DNA of 42,975 bases, from positions 1-42,975 of the forward strand of contig RDXH01000080.1 in the NCBI GenBank assembly GCA_004292745.1. Direction: 5' to 3'. A program made the position numbers and the translations under genes. The notes below the pieces were generated by a model. It was not told the DNA's origin. It searched no databases and worked only from the letters and a program-made list of their open reading frames with translations. This document shows positions 1-6,976 of this stretch, in pieces. How positions within the stretch are numbered: the first letter of the stretch is position 1; each line of letters begins with the position of its first letter. The DNA comes from Oscillatoriales cyanobacterium (GTDB taxonomy: Bacteria; Cyanobacteriota; Cyanobacteriia; Cyanobacteriales; Microcoleaceae).

Positions 1-1
1 C

Positions 2-811
2 CCCGCAGTGCTTCTCCTGCGGCGACTAGAGCGACTGCTATTTAGGGCTTGGTGCACCTGGCTGTGCTACCCAGCAAGTTCAGCCAAAGCAGAACAACAC
101 AATCGCAACCAATTTATCAGCGTCGTCGCCCAGGTAGAAGCAGCCTTGGCTAGCACTCCAGGGCCTTATTTCCTCGATGAATTTGGCACTGCGGATGTGA
201 TCTTTACGCCCTATGTCGAACGGATGAATGCCAGTCTTTTCTATTACAAAGGCTACTCCATGCGGGAAGAAAACCCGCGCTTTGCAGACTGGTTTGCGGG
301 GATGGAAAGCCGATCGACTTATCGCGGTACTCAAAGCGATTTTCATACTCATGTACATGATTTACCGCCTCAAATGGGCGGCTGTTATGAAAACGGGGAA
401 CCGCAAATGCTACTCAACAAAGCCCGCGTAGATAACGGGCCTTGGGCTGGATTACCGGATGTGATGTACCCAGAACCGGAAACCTCCCGCGCTGAAGCAC
501 TCCACCGCGTTATCAAGCATCATCGCAACATTATTAAAGTCAATCCTGCTGATGACAACTTATTTGATGAGGCTTTGCGTTGTGCTTTAACTTTGATGAT
601 GACTGGTGAAGTTTGTGCGCCGCCGGGTGGTTCTGATGTGGCTTTGCGGTATTTGCGCGATCGGGTGAATGTGCCCCGTGATATGTCGATTTACGCGGCG
701 AAGCGATTCAGGGAAGCGTTGGAGGAAACGGCGGCTTTGGTGGGCGATGCACAGGGTACTCCGATTCTGTTGAAGAATCGGCGAGATCAAGATCCGGCTA
801 ATTTTGTGTAG
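2..811 (+). CDS. Glutathione S-transferase family protein, C-terminal part (5' end outside window)
   Basis: The frame is open to the left edge, so the GTG at 8 is probably internal and the true start lies upstream. The visible 270 residues contain a GST alpha-helical C-terminal domain: the stretch around residues 50-75 ([20 protein letters not shown]) is the usual GST region where a conserved Asp caps a helix, followed by [12 protein letters not shown]. The rest (about 115-265) is an extension found in large (about 400 aa) cyanobacterial GST-like proteins. The thioredoxin-fold glutathione-binding half is not visible, so substrate and activity cannot be judged. Family known; specific role unknown. 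Confidence 0.7.
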   Translation, partial: PAVLLLRRLERLLFRAWCTWLCYPASSAKAEQHNRNQFISVVAQVEAALASTPGPYFLDEFGTADVIFTPYVERMNASLFYYKGYSMREENPRFADWFAGMESRSTYRGTQSDFHTHVHDLPPQMGGCYENGEPQMLLNKARVDNGPWAGLPDVMYPEPETSRAEALHRVIKHHRNIIKVNPADDNLFDEALRCALTLMMTGEVCAPPGGSDVALRYLRDRVNVPRDMSIYAAKRFREALEETAALVGDAQGTPILLKNRRDQDPANFV

Positions 812-821
812 TGTTAATCCG

Positions 822-883
822 TAGGGTGCGTCGCTGCGAGATTTTGGATATAACTTGCAGATTATAGATGGCGACGCACCCTA
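822..883. repeat. MITE-like inverted-repeat element (TAGGGTGCGTCGC arms), copy 1
   Basis: Perfect 13-bp arms TAGGGTGCGTCGC (822-834) and GCGACGCACCCTA (871-883) flank a 36-bp spacer. A second copy lies at 5425-5486, also directly upstream of a mazE gene. This arm sequence recurs in cyanobacterial intergenic regions. It has no coding capacity. It could be a non-autonomous mobile element or a hairpin in the mazE leader. Confidence 0.75.
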
Positions 884-942
884 ATTGCAATCTGCGCGAT
901 CGATGTGCTACCATTGGTAGTATTAAAAGTGGCATAAATAAT

Positions 943-1173
943 ATGAAAGTATCTATCTCTTTGCCAGATGAGCTAGTGCGTTACATTGACCAGCGTGTAG
1001 AAAATCGCAGTCGGTTAGTTGAGGTTTTATTGCAAGCATGGCGCAAACAACAAGAACAGCAGGCAATGGTAGAAGCTTGTTTATTGCTGGATGAACTAAG
1101 TGATGAATTAACCGATGAGGATGAAGCATGGCAGCAAGCAGCGATTATCGACTGGGAAGCATCTGGCTTGTGA
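943..1173 (+). CDS. MazE/CopG-like antitoxin (76 aa)
   Basis: A short acidic protein beginning MKVSISLPDELVRYIDQRV, the classic ribbon-helix-helix pattern: a beta strand that pairs in the dimer, then two helices. This fold binds operator DNA and, through the acidic tail (residues 45-70, rich in E and D), would neutralise the MazF-type toxin encoded next. The longer in-frame start at 868 lies inside a repeat-derived leader, so ATG 943 was chosen. It overlaps the toxin gene by 46 nt, indicating translational coupling. The operon is probably autoregulated, as in the family. A near-identical second copy lies at 5550. Confidence 0.85.
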   Translation: MKVSISLPDELVRYIDQRVENRSRLVEVLLQAWRKQQEQQAMVEACLLLDELSDELTDEDEAWQQAAIIDWEASGL

Positions 1174-1484
1174 ATTTCGATCCCTCAGTTGGTACAGAAA
1201 TCCGCAAGACTCGACCAGCGGTAATTATTTCAGGAACTGCTTTTAATCAACGCAGCAAGGTAACTGTTCTACCCATTACTTCTGCTGTTCCCAACGATGG
1301 TTTACGAGCTGTTGTTTTGCCTGTGATTCCTTCGACTCTCAATGGTCTCAATAGCGAAAGTTTTATCGTGTGCATCGATCCGATGACGTTTGATAAACGC
1401 AGACTCGTGCGCTGTCTTGGGCAATTAGAGTTGCAGCAAGTACAAGAAATTCAACAGATTTTGGCTCGATATTTAGAGCTTTAA
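1128..1484 (+). CDS. MazF/PemK-type endoribonuclease toxin (118 aa)
   Basis: Residues 8-33 (GSIWLVNFDPSVGTEIRKTR followed by PAVIIS) match the MazF/PemK signature, G-x-[IV]-W-x-V-x-[FL]-[DN]-P and the T/K-TRP-[AV]-[VL]-[IV]-[IL]-[ST] motif holding the catalytic Arg. The family cuts single-stranded mRNA at short motifs to stop growth. Length (about 115 aa) is normal, and a plausible C-terminal helix QEIQQILARYLEL is present, so this copy looks intact. It overlaps the antitoxin gene. Cut specificity cannot be predicted. A 50-codon truncated copy is found at 5735. Confidence 0.88.
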   Translation: MAASSDYRLGSIWLVNFDPSVGTEIRKTRPAVIISGTAFNQRSKVTVLPITSAVPNDGLRAVVLPVIPSTLNGLNSESFIVCIDPMTFDKRRLVRCLGQLELQQVQEIQQILARYLEL

Positions 1485-1588
1485 GAGTAGAGTAATGCAA
1501 AAGAATGAGCGTTAGATCGAATCCGTTGGTATCAGAATTATTCATCTCTATCTTCTCTGACTCTGTGGCCTCTGCGGTTTAATCATCA

Positions 1589-1930
1589 GGTAACGGACGG
1601 ATATATTCGCCGTTGGTTTGCGAGGATGGGGGATGGGTTGACGGGGGAGAGTTTAGAGGCGCGTGAGCACTGTCGGAAAATTCCCGTCTCAAGGAGTTGA
1701 TTCAAAATCCGTTGCGGTTGTGGATGTTATGTCAAATTTGGCAGACAGGGGGCGGTTTGCCGGAGACGCAGGCGGGGTTATACGGGCAGTTTGTGGATTG
1801 GGTGTATGACTGGAAGGCGGATGATGCAATTTTAAACCAACGGGAGGCAATTGATACAGCTAAACTATGGATAGGGGCAATCCACCTGTGGTTGCCCCTA
1901 CAAACTACTCAATATGGCTATATTGCGTAA
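1589..1930 (+). pseudogene. Fragment of a NACHT-type NTPase gene (frameshifted, truncated both ends)
   Basis: One frame reads GYIRRWFARMGDGL (about 1600-1640) and, after a frameshift near 1685, another reads KELIQNPLRLWMLCQIWQ and LYGQFVDWVYDWK (about 1690-1840). These are consecutive motifs from the helical region after the P-loop of cyanobacterial NACHT STAND ATPases. No P-loop or sensor domain remains, and the frame ends abruptly at 1930. It is a dead remnant of a larger gene, consistent with heavy turnover in this patch. Confidence 0.65.
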
Positions 1931-2007
1931 GTTCTATCTTTGCAATCCATCGAACGAAGTTGGCAAGTTCGGGTGCAGTGACTTGTTATGTCACATCACA
2001 CTAGAAT

Positions 2008-2946
2008 CTATTCTGGTTTTATCCAGCCCTTAACGGTAGCCTTGACAACATTAACATAAGCGTTATCGAAAAATTCTCCGATAGCAGCTTCAGTACCAGC
2101 TTCTAATGCACCAACAACACGACGCTTAAAGCTAGGAGTGGTTTCATCATTGATATAGGCAATTTTTTCACCCTCAGTAGCAGTAGGATTGGTTGCCTCT
2201 AACTGCTTGAGAAGTTTTTGAATTTCTTTGGCGGCTTCAGTTAGACTCTGTTTTTGTTCAGAGTGAAAAAACTTATTATTATCGGAACGAGCATACTTTC
2301 CCACAGCCCCAGCTTGATCAACGTTGTAAGTATCTCCCATAAAATCCTCAATTTTTACTTGACCAATAACATTACCATTGTTGCTTTCAATAATCTGGAC
2401 AAATTTAGCATGGATCACATATTCAACCTTTTTGGATGGATCGTAGTTGGTTAATTCCTTATACTTAGTGGTTAACATATTATACAAATCAAGCAATTCA
2501 TTTTCAATGCCAGCATGATTTTTCAATGAAGTATGCAGATTTGGTATAATATGTTTCTCTAAGCCACGAACAGTCATCACATTTGAATCATGCCCTGGAT
2601 CGTTCACCGGACCAAAATCAGAGATCCCAAGGAATTGAATATTAATGAAGGGTATTAAACTTACCTTATAGTTAGATGTCCCTCGTGTGCCGTGCGTTTC
2701 CGTTCGATATTCGTTTCCGAATCCCCAATAGATTTGTCGTTCATAGTAGGCTGAATAGGGGATAGAAACTTGGATCTCTGTCCCGCTCAAAATAGAGATG
2801 CTGGCAGTACCAGTAGCTCCTCGTTCAATATAAAAAATATTTCCTTTCCTGTTACGCAAAAATCCGTGAACACCAGTGTGATTTTCTTGGTACTCAAAGG
2901 ATTTATTACTAACAGAACTTTGGATTAGATCAATGAGTTGGTTCAT
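2008..2946 (-). CDS. Uncharacterised protein with a conserved cyanobacterial C-terminal module (312 aa)
   Basis: Start ATG 2946 has AGAGGT about seven bases upstream and is preferred to the longer start at 2976. The N-terminal half (1-150) is a mixed beta/alpha region I cannot assign. The middle (about 195-230) carries GNVIGQVKIEDFMGDTYNV, resembling the short beta/linker segment before a C-terminal module I have seen on many cyanobacterial proteins, often beside STAND or effector domains: KEIQKLLKQLEATNP, then EGEKIAYINDETTPSFKRR, then a final helical pair ending VVKATVKGWIKPE. It has no signal peptide or membrane segment. It sits alone on the minus strand among TA modules. Function unknown. 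Confidence 0.7.
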   Translation of the reverse strand: MNQLIDLIQSSVSNKSFEYQENHTGVHGFLRNRKGNIFYIERGATGTASISILSGTEIQVSIPYSAYYERQIYWGFGNEYRTETHGTRGTSNYKVSLIPFINIQFLGISDFGPVNDPGHDSNVMTVRGLEKHIIPNLHTSLKNHAGIENELLDLYNMLTTKYKELTNYDPSKKVEYVIHAKFVQIIESNNGNVIGQVKIEDFMGDTYNVDQAGAVGKYARSDNNKFFHSEQKQSLTEAAKEIQKLLKQLEATNPTATEGEKIAYINDETTPSFKRRVVGALEAGTEAAIGEFFDNAYVNVVKATVKGWIKPE

Positions 2947-3630
2947 AACAACACCTCTAAAAATTTGACAGGTCAAGGGTTGAATCTCCTGAAACTCGAA
3001 AAAGATAGCCGCGATTATGACAGGCTTATTGACAAGGACAATGGGGACTGTTCCCTTGATCCTTATAAGTTCACCCGATCTGATCTTTTTTGAGGTCGTT
3101 CAAATCCAACCCTTGTTTAGTAGTTTTTCTAATTTGCTTGTCACCTGTCAGGAAAATTTTTCTAATAAAGACTTCGGTATAGTCCATAATTATCAGCATC
3201 CCCTGACAAATCACCGAAATCAACCTCCACCAAACCCTGCAACTCTTCTGCATCGACGGTAGCAAATTCGATAACCCCGATCGCCCCGCCAACCACATCT
3301 ACCTGCAACTCATCAAAAAACACCAAGGCCCCAAATCCACAGAAGGCACACCCCCCACCCTCACGGAACTCAAAATCTACTCTTTACTCATAGACTGGGA
3401 AAAACACCCCATTCTCATTTTCTACGAAGATGCGAAACCCCAAGGTTTTAGCCAAACTTTTCTCGATTTTCTCACTCGCTTCGACGCGACAATTTGCGTT
3501 ATTACCGACTCACCCCATCCCATCATTCCCACTTTCTCACCCCAAGATCCGCACTTGATTCAATCTATTATAACTTGGCTACAACGGACTGTTTTAGAAA
3601 GTTAAAATAATAGGTTAGTCGATATGTTAT
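2947..3630 (+). pseudogene. Decayed region: C-terminal remnant of an unidentified gene (copy A)
   Basis: No intact gene. From about 3190 to 3605 a plus-strand frame is open with no usable start, encoding about 135 residues including IYSLLIDWEKHPILIFYEDA, QGFSQTFLDFLTRFDA and VITDSPHP, and ending TAA at 3605. The same ending recurs at 4262-4511 and, shortened, at 5230-5360, so a repeated gene tail is decaying here. A short open stretch at 2982-3090 (LLKLEKDSRDYDRLIDKDNG) may be another piece. The parent family was not recognised. Confidence 0.5.
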
Positions 3631-3972
3631 TTAAGGAGTGTTAGTAATTTCTACAATCATTTCTCCTTGCCGCAATTGTTCTAACGCATCAGGCAAAATA
3701 GCTGTCAACAATTGTCGCAAGTTGCGGTTAGTAACATTGCCACAAGTTAGCCACAAAATTTGAGGCGGCGATCCTAAGCGACATACCAAGTCGATGAAGT
3801 CACTGTCTTTCGTCATAATCGCAACATTTTCGGCTCGTGCTGCTTCAAAAATTTCGATATCTTGAGCATCCCTAAGCGCTAAATCTCGCAATGCACTCGC
3901 TTCCAAACCAAAGGTTTCTGTTAGCCAATTTGCCAGTGTGGGAGGTAGTTGAGCATCGATCCAAATTTTCAT
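3631..3972 (-). CDS. DUF5615-type PIN-like toxin (113 aa)
   Basis: MKIWIDAQLPPTLANWL at the N-terminus, with Asp at position 6, is the DUF5615 hallmark. Later come the acidic pair in RDAQDIEIFEAA (about 34-45) and TKDSDFIDL (about 54-62), the other predicted metal ligands of a PIN-like ribonuclease fold. Family members are presumed RNases and pair with DUF433 antitoxins, exactly as here: the upstream DUF433 gene overlaps this one by 4 nt (ATGA), a translational coupling signature. Looks complete. Confidence 0.85.
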   Translation of the reverse strand: MKIWIDAQLPPTLANWLTETFGLEASALRDLALRDAQDIEIFEAARAENVAIMTKDSDFIDLVCRLGSPPQILWLTCGNVTNRNLRQLLTAILPDALEQLRQGEMIVEITNTP

Positions 3973-4202
3973 GCTGTTAGTCTAGGAAAATCAGTACGTC
4001 GTGCGGCAAACAGCAGACAAGCTTGAATATCTGCTAATTCCAAATCAGGAAAATCTTCTAAAATTTCAGTAACGCTAACATTTTCCGCCAACATTTCTAA
4101 AATATCGGTGACTCTAATTCGCATCCCTCGAATACAGGGACGACCACCACATTGGCCGGGAGTTTGAGTAATGCGGGTTAGTAAGCCAGTTGTTAAATTC
4201 AT
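3969..4202 (-). CDS. DUF433 antitoxin (77 aa)
   Basis: The sequence RITQTPGQCGGRPCIRGMRI followed by RVTDILEMLAENVSVTEILEDFP is the textbook DUF433 pattern (G-x-P-x-I-x-G-T/M-R-I/V followed by a winged-helix-like segment). The domain acts as antitoxin and DNA-binding autoregulator for DUF5615/PIN-like toxins. It is first in a two-gene operon with the toxin at 3631-3972. Only the start at 4202 gives the full domain. Confidence 0.87.
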   Translation of the reverse strand: MNLTTGLLTRITQTPGQCGGRPCIRGMRIRVTDILEMLAENVSVTEILEDFPDLELADIQACLLFAARRTDFPRLTA

Positions 4203-4557
4203 AACCAGTTTTTATGCTTAACTGTTCATTTTATTCTCTAATTAATTATGGCATAGCATCACCCCAATCCGCAACCTCAAAATTTGCTCTTTACTCCTAC
4301 AGTGGGAAAAACACCCCATTCTCATTTTCTACGAAGAAGCGAAACCCCAAGGTTTTAGCCAAACTTTTCTCGATTCTCTCACTCGCTTCGACGCTAAAAT
4401 CTACGTTATTACCGACTCACCCCATCCCACCATTCCCACTTTTTCACCCCAAGAGCCCCACCTGATTCAAACTATTATTAATTGGTTGCAACGCACTGTT
4501 TTAGAAACCTAACCTATAAAGTCAACCCACCCCAACTACCGCTAAATCAACTTACAA
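4203..4557 (+). pseudogene. Decayed gene tail, copy B
   Basis: About 4262-4511 contains a frame reading QWEKHPILIFYEEAKPQGFS, FLDSLTRFDAKIYVITDSPH and ending NWLQRTVLET then TAA at 4511. It is about 90% identical at DNA level to 3372-3605 (copy A). It lacks a start and any upstream domain. It lies between two TA modules and is non-coding in practice. Nothing else is seen in this stretch. Confidence 0.55.
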
Positions 4558-4968
4558 TTAACTAAACCTATCAATAAAAATATCGGGAGTAAGAATTTCT
4601 ACGGCTTGAAAAGGGTTTAAGACCAACAAATCCAAATCACCTGTAACAATTACATTGGCATTACCACTAACAGCCAACTCTAAAAACTTATTATCTTTTT
4701 CATCTCGACAAACGGCAATTTTTTCTGTAATAGAGACTAACTCGGACGCGCTGATAAATTTAAGCAAAAATACCTGCCTGTCTTCTAAAGAAAGATACTT
4801 ATTAAACTTTTTCCGATTCAAAACTTGCTCTAATTCATTTAAAGTTGCTTCAGAATATAAAATCATTCCTTGATTTTCTGCTAATTCAATCGCCCGAAAT
4901 GGGACTGAATTCTTAAACAGTAAAGCACTGATTAAAACATTCGTATCTACGACAAATCTATTCGTCAT
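4558..4968 (-). CDS. PIN-domain toxin of a type II TA module (COG1569-like, 136 aa)
   Basis: N-terminal RFVVDTNVLISALL holds the first catalytic Asp of the PIN fold. The conserved Glu in ATLNELEQVL, the Asp pair in CRDEKDNKFLELAV and the final Asp in VIVTGDLDLLVL complete the acidic metal site. Length and motif order match the COG1569 'putative toxin, PIN family' group, which are presumed Mg-dependent RNases. Start ATG 4968 is chosen over 4974; either overlaps the upstream antitoxin stop (4958), so the two are coupled. Confidence 0.87.
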   Translation of the reverse strand: MTNRFVVDTNVLISALLFKNSVPFRAIELAENQGMILYSEATLNELEQVLNRKKFNKYLSLEDRQVFLLKFISASELVSITEKIAVCRDEKDNKFLELAVSGNANVIVTGDLDLLVLNPFQAVEILTPDIFIDRFS

Positions 4969-5185
4969 TATCATCTGCTAAAATTTGTTGTAAAATCTCT
5001 GGCGTTAAGCCTCGCTGTTGTGCTTTGTCAGAAATTTCTGCCATAACTTCAGTTAAACTTTTATTGTGTAAATTCCCTCTCAAAAACAATTTAACAATGT
5101 AGCTCAACTGTTTCTGAGTCTCAGAAGTAGCCCCTTCAAACGCCGTCTTAATATCTTCATCAACTTGAATCGTAATGCTTGGCAT
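4958..5185 (-). CDS. Antitoxin partner of the PIN toxin (75 aa)
   Basis: A small acidic protein starting MPSITIQVDEDIKTAFEGAT, a beta strand followed by a helix as in RelB/DinJ or ribbon-helix-helix antitoxins, with an acidic C-terminus (ILADDNDE) that would wrap the toxin. The family assignment comes mainly from position: it directly precedes and overlaps a PIN toxin gene. It probably also represses its own promoter. Confidence 0.75.
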   Translation of the reverse strand: MPSITIQVDEDIKTAFEGATSETQKQLSYIVKLFLRGNLHNKSLTEVMAEISDKAQQRGLTPEILQQILADDNDE

Positions 5186-5225
5186 AGTTCTTATTAATCC
5201 TTTGAATATATGCTGTCATTAATTA

Positions 5226-5414
5226 TGGCATAGTGACACCGCAACCCTCAAGCTCAAAATCTACAGAAGGCACAAATGGGGCAACCACTTCTGGATTGCC
5301 CCTACTGGCGTCACAATCTACTCTTCACTCCTAGACTGGGAAAAATACCCCCTTCTCCTCTAAAAATCCCTCAATTGAGCCGTTTGAACAACAACTCGGC
5401 GTTATTCTCTCTAG
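5226..5414. pseudogene. Composite debris: gene tail copy C joined to an internally deleted htrA 3' fragment
   Basis: Around 5240-5348 a plus-strand fragment (LLDWEKYP preceded by TLKLKIY-like codons) is a third, broken copy of the tail at 3372. Bases 5349-5395 are identical over 47 bp to 12802-12848, the 3' end and flank of the htrA pseudogene. Bases 5396-5414 then match 13072-13090 (18 of 19), also inside htrA, so about 220 bp of htrA is missing between them. The fragment runs straight into the mazE direct repeat (5412). Confidence 0.7.
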
Positions 5415-5424
5415 TGTTAATCCG

Positions 5425-5486
5425 TAGGGTGCGTCGCTGCGAGATTTTGGATATAACTTGCAGATTATAGATGGCGACGCACCCTA
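5425..5486. repeat. MITE-like inverted-repeat element, copy 2
   Basis: Same 13-bp arms as at 822-883 (TAGGGTGCGTCGC at 5425-5437, GCGACGCACCCTA at 5474-5486). It lies in the leader of the second mazE gene as part of the 440-bp duplication. Confidence 0.75.
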
Positions 5487-5549
5487 CTTGCAATCTGCGC
5501 GATCGATGTGCTACCATTGGTAGTATTAAAAGTAGCATAAATACTGTCT

Positions 5550-5780
5550 ATGAAAGTATCTATCTCTTTGCCAGATGAGTTAGTGCGTTACATTGACCAG
5601 CGTGTAGAAAATCGCAGTCGGTTAGTTGAGCTTTTATTGCAAGCATGGCGAAAACAACAAGAACAGCAGGCAATGGTAGAAGCTTGTTTATTGTTGGATG
5701 AATTGAGCGATGAATTAAGCGATGAGGATGAAGCATGGCAGCAAGCAGCGATTACCGACTGGGAAGCATCTGGATCGTGA
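5550..5780 (+). CDS. MazE/CopG-like antitoxin, second copy (76 aa)
   Basis: Nearly identical to the antitoxin at 943-1173, with a handful of substitutions (for example VELLLQ for VEVLLQ, ELSDEDEA for ELTDEDEA and a different last residue). The ribbon-helix-helix start MKVSISLPDELVRYI is intact, so it can probably still fold and bind DNA. Its own toxin partner is truncated, so it may act as an orphan antitoxin able to neutralise or co-repress the intact copy-1 module. Confidence 0.85.
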   Translation: MKVSISLPDELVRYIDQRVENRSRLVELLLQAWRKQQEQQAMVEACLLLDELSDELSDEDEAWQQAAITDWEASGS

Positions 5781-5887
5781 ATTTCGATCCCTCAGTCGGT
5801 ACAGAAATCCGCAAGAGTCGATCGGCGGTAATTATTTCAGGAACTGCTTTTAATGAAGGCAGGCGGTACACTGAGAGATTAGGTTAA
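5735..5887 (+). pseudogene. Truncated mazF toxin (50 codons)
   Basis: Begins exactly like the intact toxin (GSIWIVNFDPSVGTEIRKSR), overlaps mazE copy 2 in the same way, but after GTAFN the sequence becomes unrelated (EGRRYTERLG) and stops at 5887. About 70 residues are lost, and the conserved TRP is changed to SRS. It cannot be an active toxin. Its last 9 bases overlap the convergent DruA-like gene, so the break coincides with the edge of the nuclease/translocase cassette. Confidence 0.85.
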
Positions 5888-6976
5888 CTCCGCATCTAGT
5901 TTGCTTTGCAGCGCATCCATTCTAGGAGTAACCCATCTTTCATGCCAATAAGTTACTAAGTCTTTTTGTGTAAATTCTCGCCACACGACAGAATTTGTCT
6001 CTCCTAATAAATATTCATTCCAATTTTCTGCTAGTGGACAACGATAGTATGCTCTCTGCCAACCAATACTTACCATATCTTCTGATAATCCAAGTTCTCG
6101 TAGTCCCCTTTTTAAAATACGCATTTTCCAATTTGGTCCCTTTCCAAATTTGTATGTTTCAAAAATTTCCGGTGGTACAACTTGCTTAATTAGTTCCCAA
6201 CTTCCATTTGCTGTTATATGAAGATGACTTTGACCTTTAGTATAATCAACAAATTCCCAGTTAATCAAACGATTATAGATTGCTGATTTCCCAAAGGCTC
6301 CTAACGTATCAATATAAACAAGATCAGATTTTTTGTTTTCTCCTGTAATAAGAGAAGATTTATTCTTATATTTTCTATAAAACTCTTGACGAACTGTTGG
6401 AAACATTACAGTAAGGGCAACTAATTTCGAGGCAAGCACTCGATTGTATGGAGGGATGGCTCCTAAAATATAGGCTGTCATACAGTTATACAGTCGTTTC
6501 AATTTCTGATTCTTTGTCCAATCAATAGAATTTTCATCTCGTACCCCCAAACCAATTACAGGGTCACAAAGTCCAATAATCCCGATCAATTTATCATTTT
6601 GGCTATCAAAAACAAAATATCGGATTCGTCTACCATAACCATTTGTAACGGGTATCGACCAGTGAGATATAGCATACGCCCATAATCTTTGATGTTCTGC
6701 TATGGGTTCAACAAGAACAAGATATGGATCTATTTTAGATATATTAATATCTGAAGGTTCTGCCAAATACTTCTGAACTTTTTCTTTATATTCTTGGCCC
6801 TTTAAGTTTGTTTGTTCAGAGAGTTTTCTTTGGACTTCTCTAAAATCATTAAAATCATTTACAATGATTTTTTGATTGTCTCTATCCCAAAAAACTCCAT
6901 AATCTTCTAGGTTTTGGATAATCTGTTCTTTAATCAGGAGTTTCTGATCAATTGTACAAAAATCATTATTTTCCAT
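5879..6976 (-). CDS. DUF4338 / Druantia DruA-like protein (365 aa), last gene of the nurA-herA operon
   Basis: Residues about 88-260 match the DUF4338 (DruA) domain: a paired-strand segment RYFVFDSQNDKLIGIIGLCD, then GVRDENSIDW (146-149 plus W153, the RD-x-x-I-x-W signature), a helix with RLYNCMTAYILGAIPPYN and VLASKLVALTV, then DTLGAFGKSAIYNRLINWEF and YTKG (245-248). The first 85 residues and about 100 C-terminal residues are less typical. DruA is the marker of type I Druantia anti-phage systems; its biochemical activity is not settled to my knowledge. Its start codon overlaps the herA stop by one base (TAATG), so it is translationally coupled to HerA. Assignment from motifs only. Confidence 0.75.
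   Translation of the reverse strand: MENNDFCTIDQKLLIKEQIIQNLEDYGVFWDRDNQKIIVNDFNDFREVQRKLSEQTNLKGQEYKEKVQKYLAEPSDINISKIDPYLVLVEPIAEHQRLWAYAISHWSIPVTNGYGRRIRYFVFDSQNDKLIGIIGLCDPVIGLGVRDENSIDWTKNQKLKRLYNCMTAYILGAIPPYNRVLASKLVALTVMFPTVRQEFYRKYKNKSSLITGENKKSDLVYIDTLGAFGKSAIYNRLINWEFVDYTKGQSHLHITANGSWELIKQVVPPEIFETYKFGKGPNWKMRILKRGLRELGLSEDMVSIGWQRAYYRCPLAENWNEYLLGETNSVVWREFTQKDLVTYWHERWVTPRMDALQSKLDAELT

Larger units (their letters stand above)
809..1247. repeat. Direct repeat copy 1 (partner 5412-5854)
   Basis: About 440 bp, nearly identical to 5412-5854. It covers a 62-bp inverted-repeat element, the promoter/leader, the whole mazE-like gene and the first third of the mazF-like gene. The copies differ by scattered substitutions and a 4-bp insertion just before the second mazE start. 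After the shared TTTTAAT (end 1247 and 5854) the sequences diverge completely. Read directly by eye comparison. Confidence 0.9.
5412..5854. repeat. Direct repeat copy 2 (partner 809-1247)
   Basis: Carries a second copy of the inverted-repeat leader, mazE and the 5' third of mazF. The repeat stops inside mazF; the following bases are unrelated to copy 1 and lead within 25 bp to the 3' end of the DruA-like gene. This marks a recombination or insertion junction at about 5854/5855. Confidence 0.9.
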
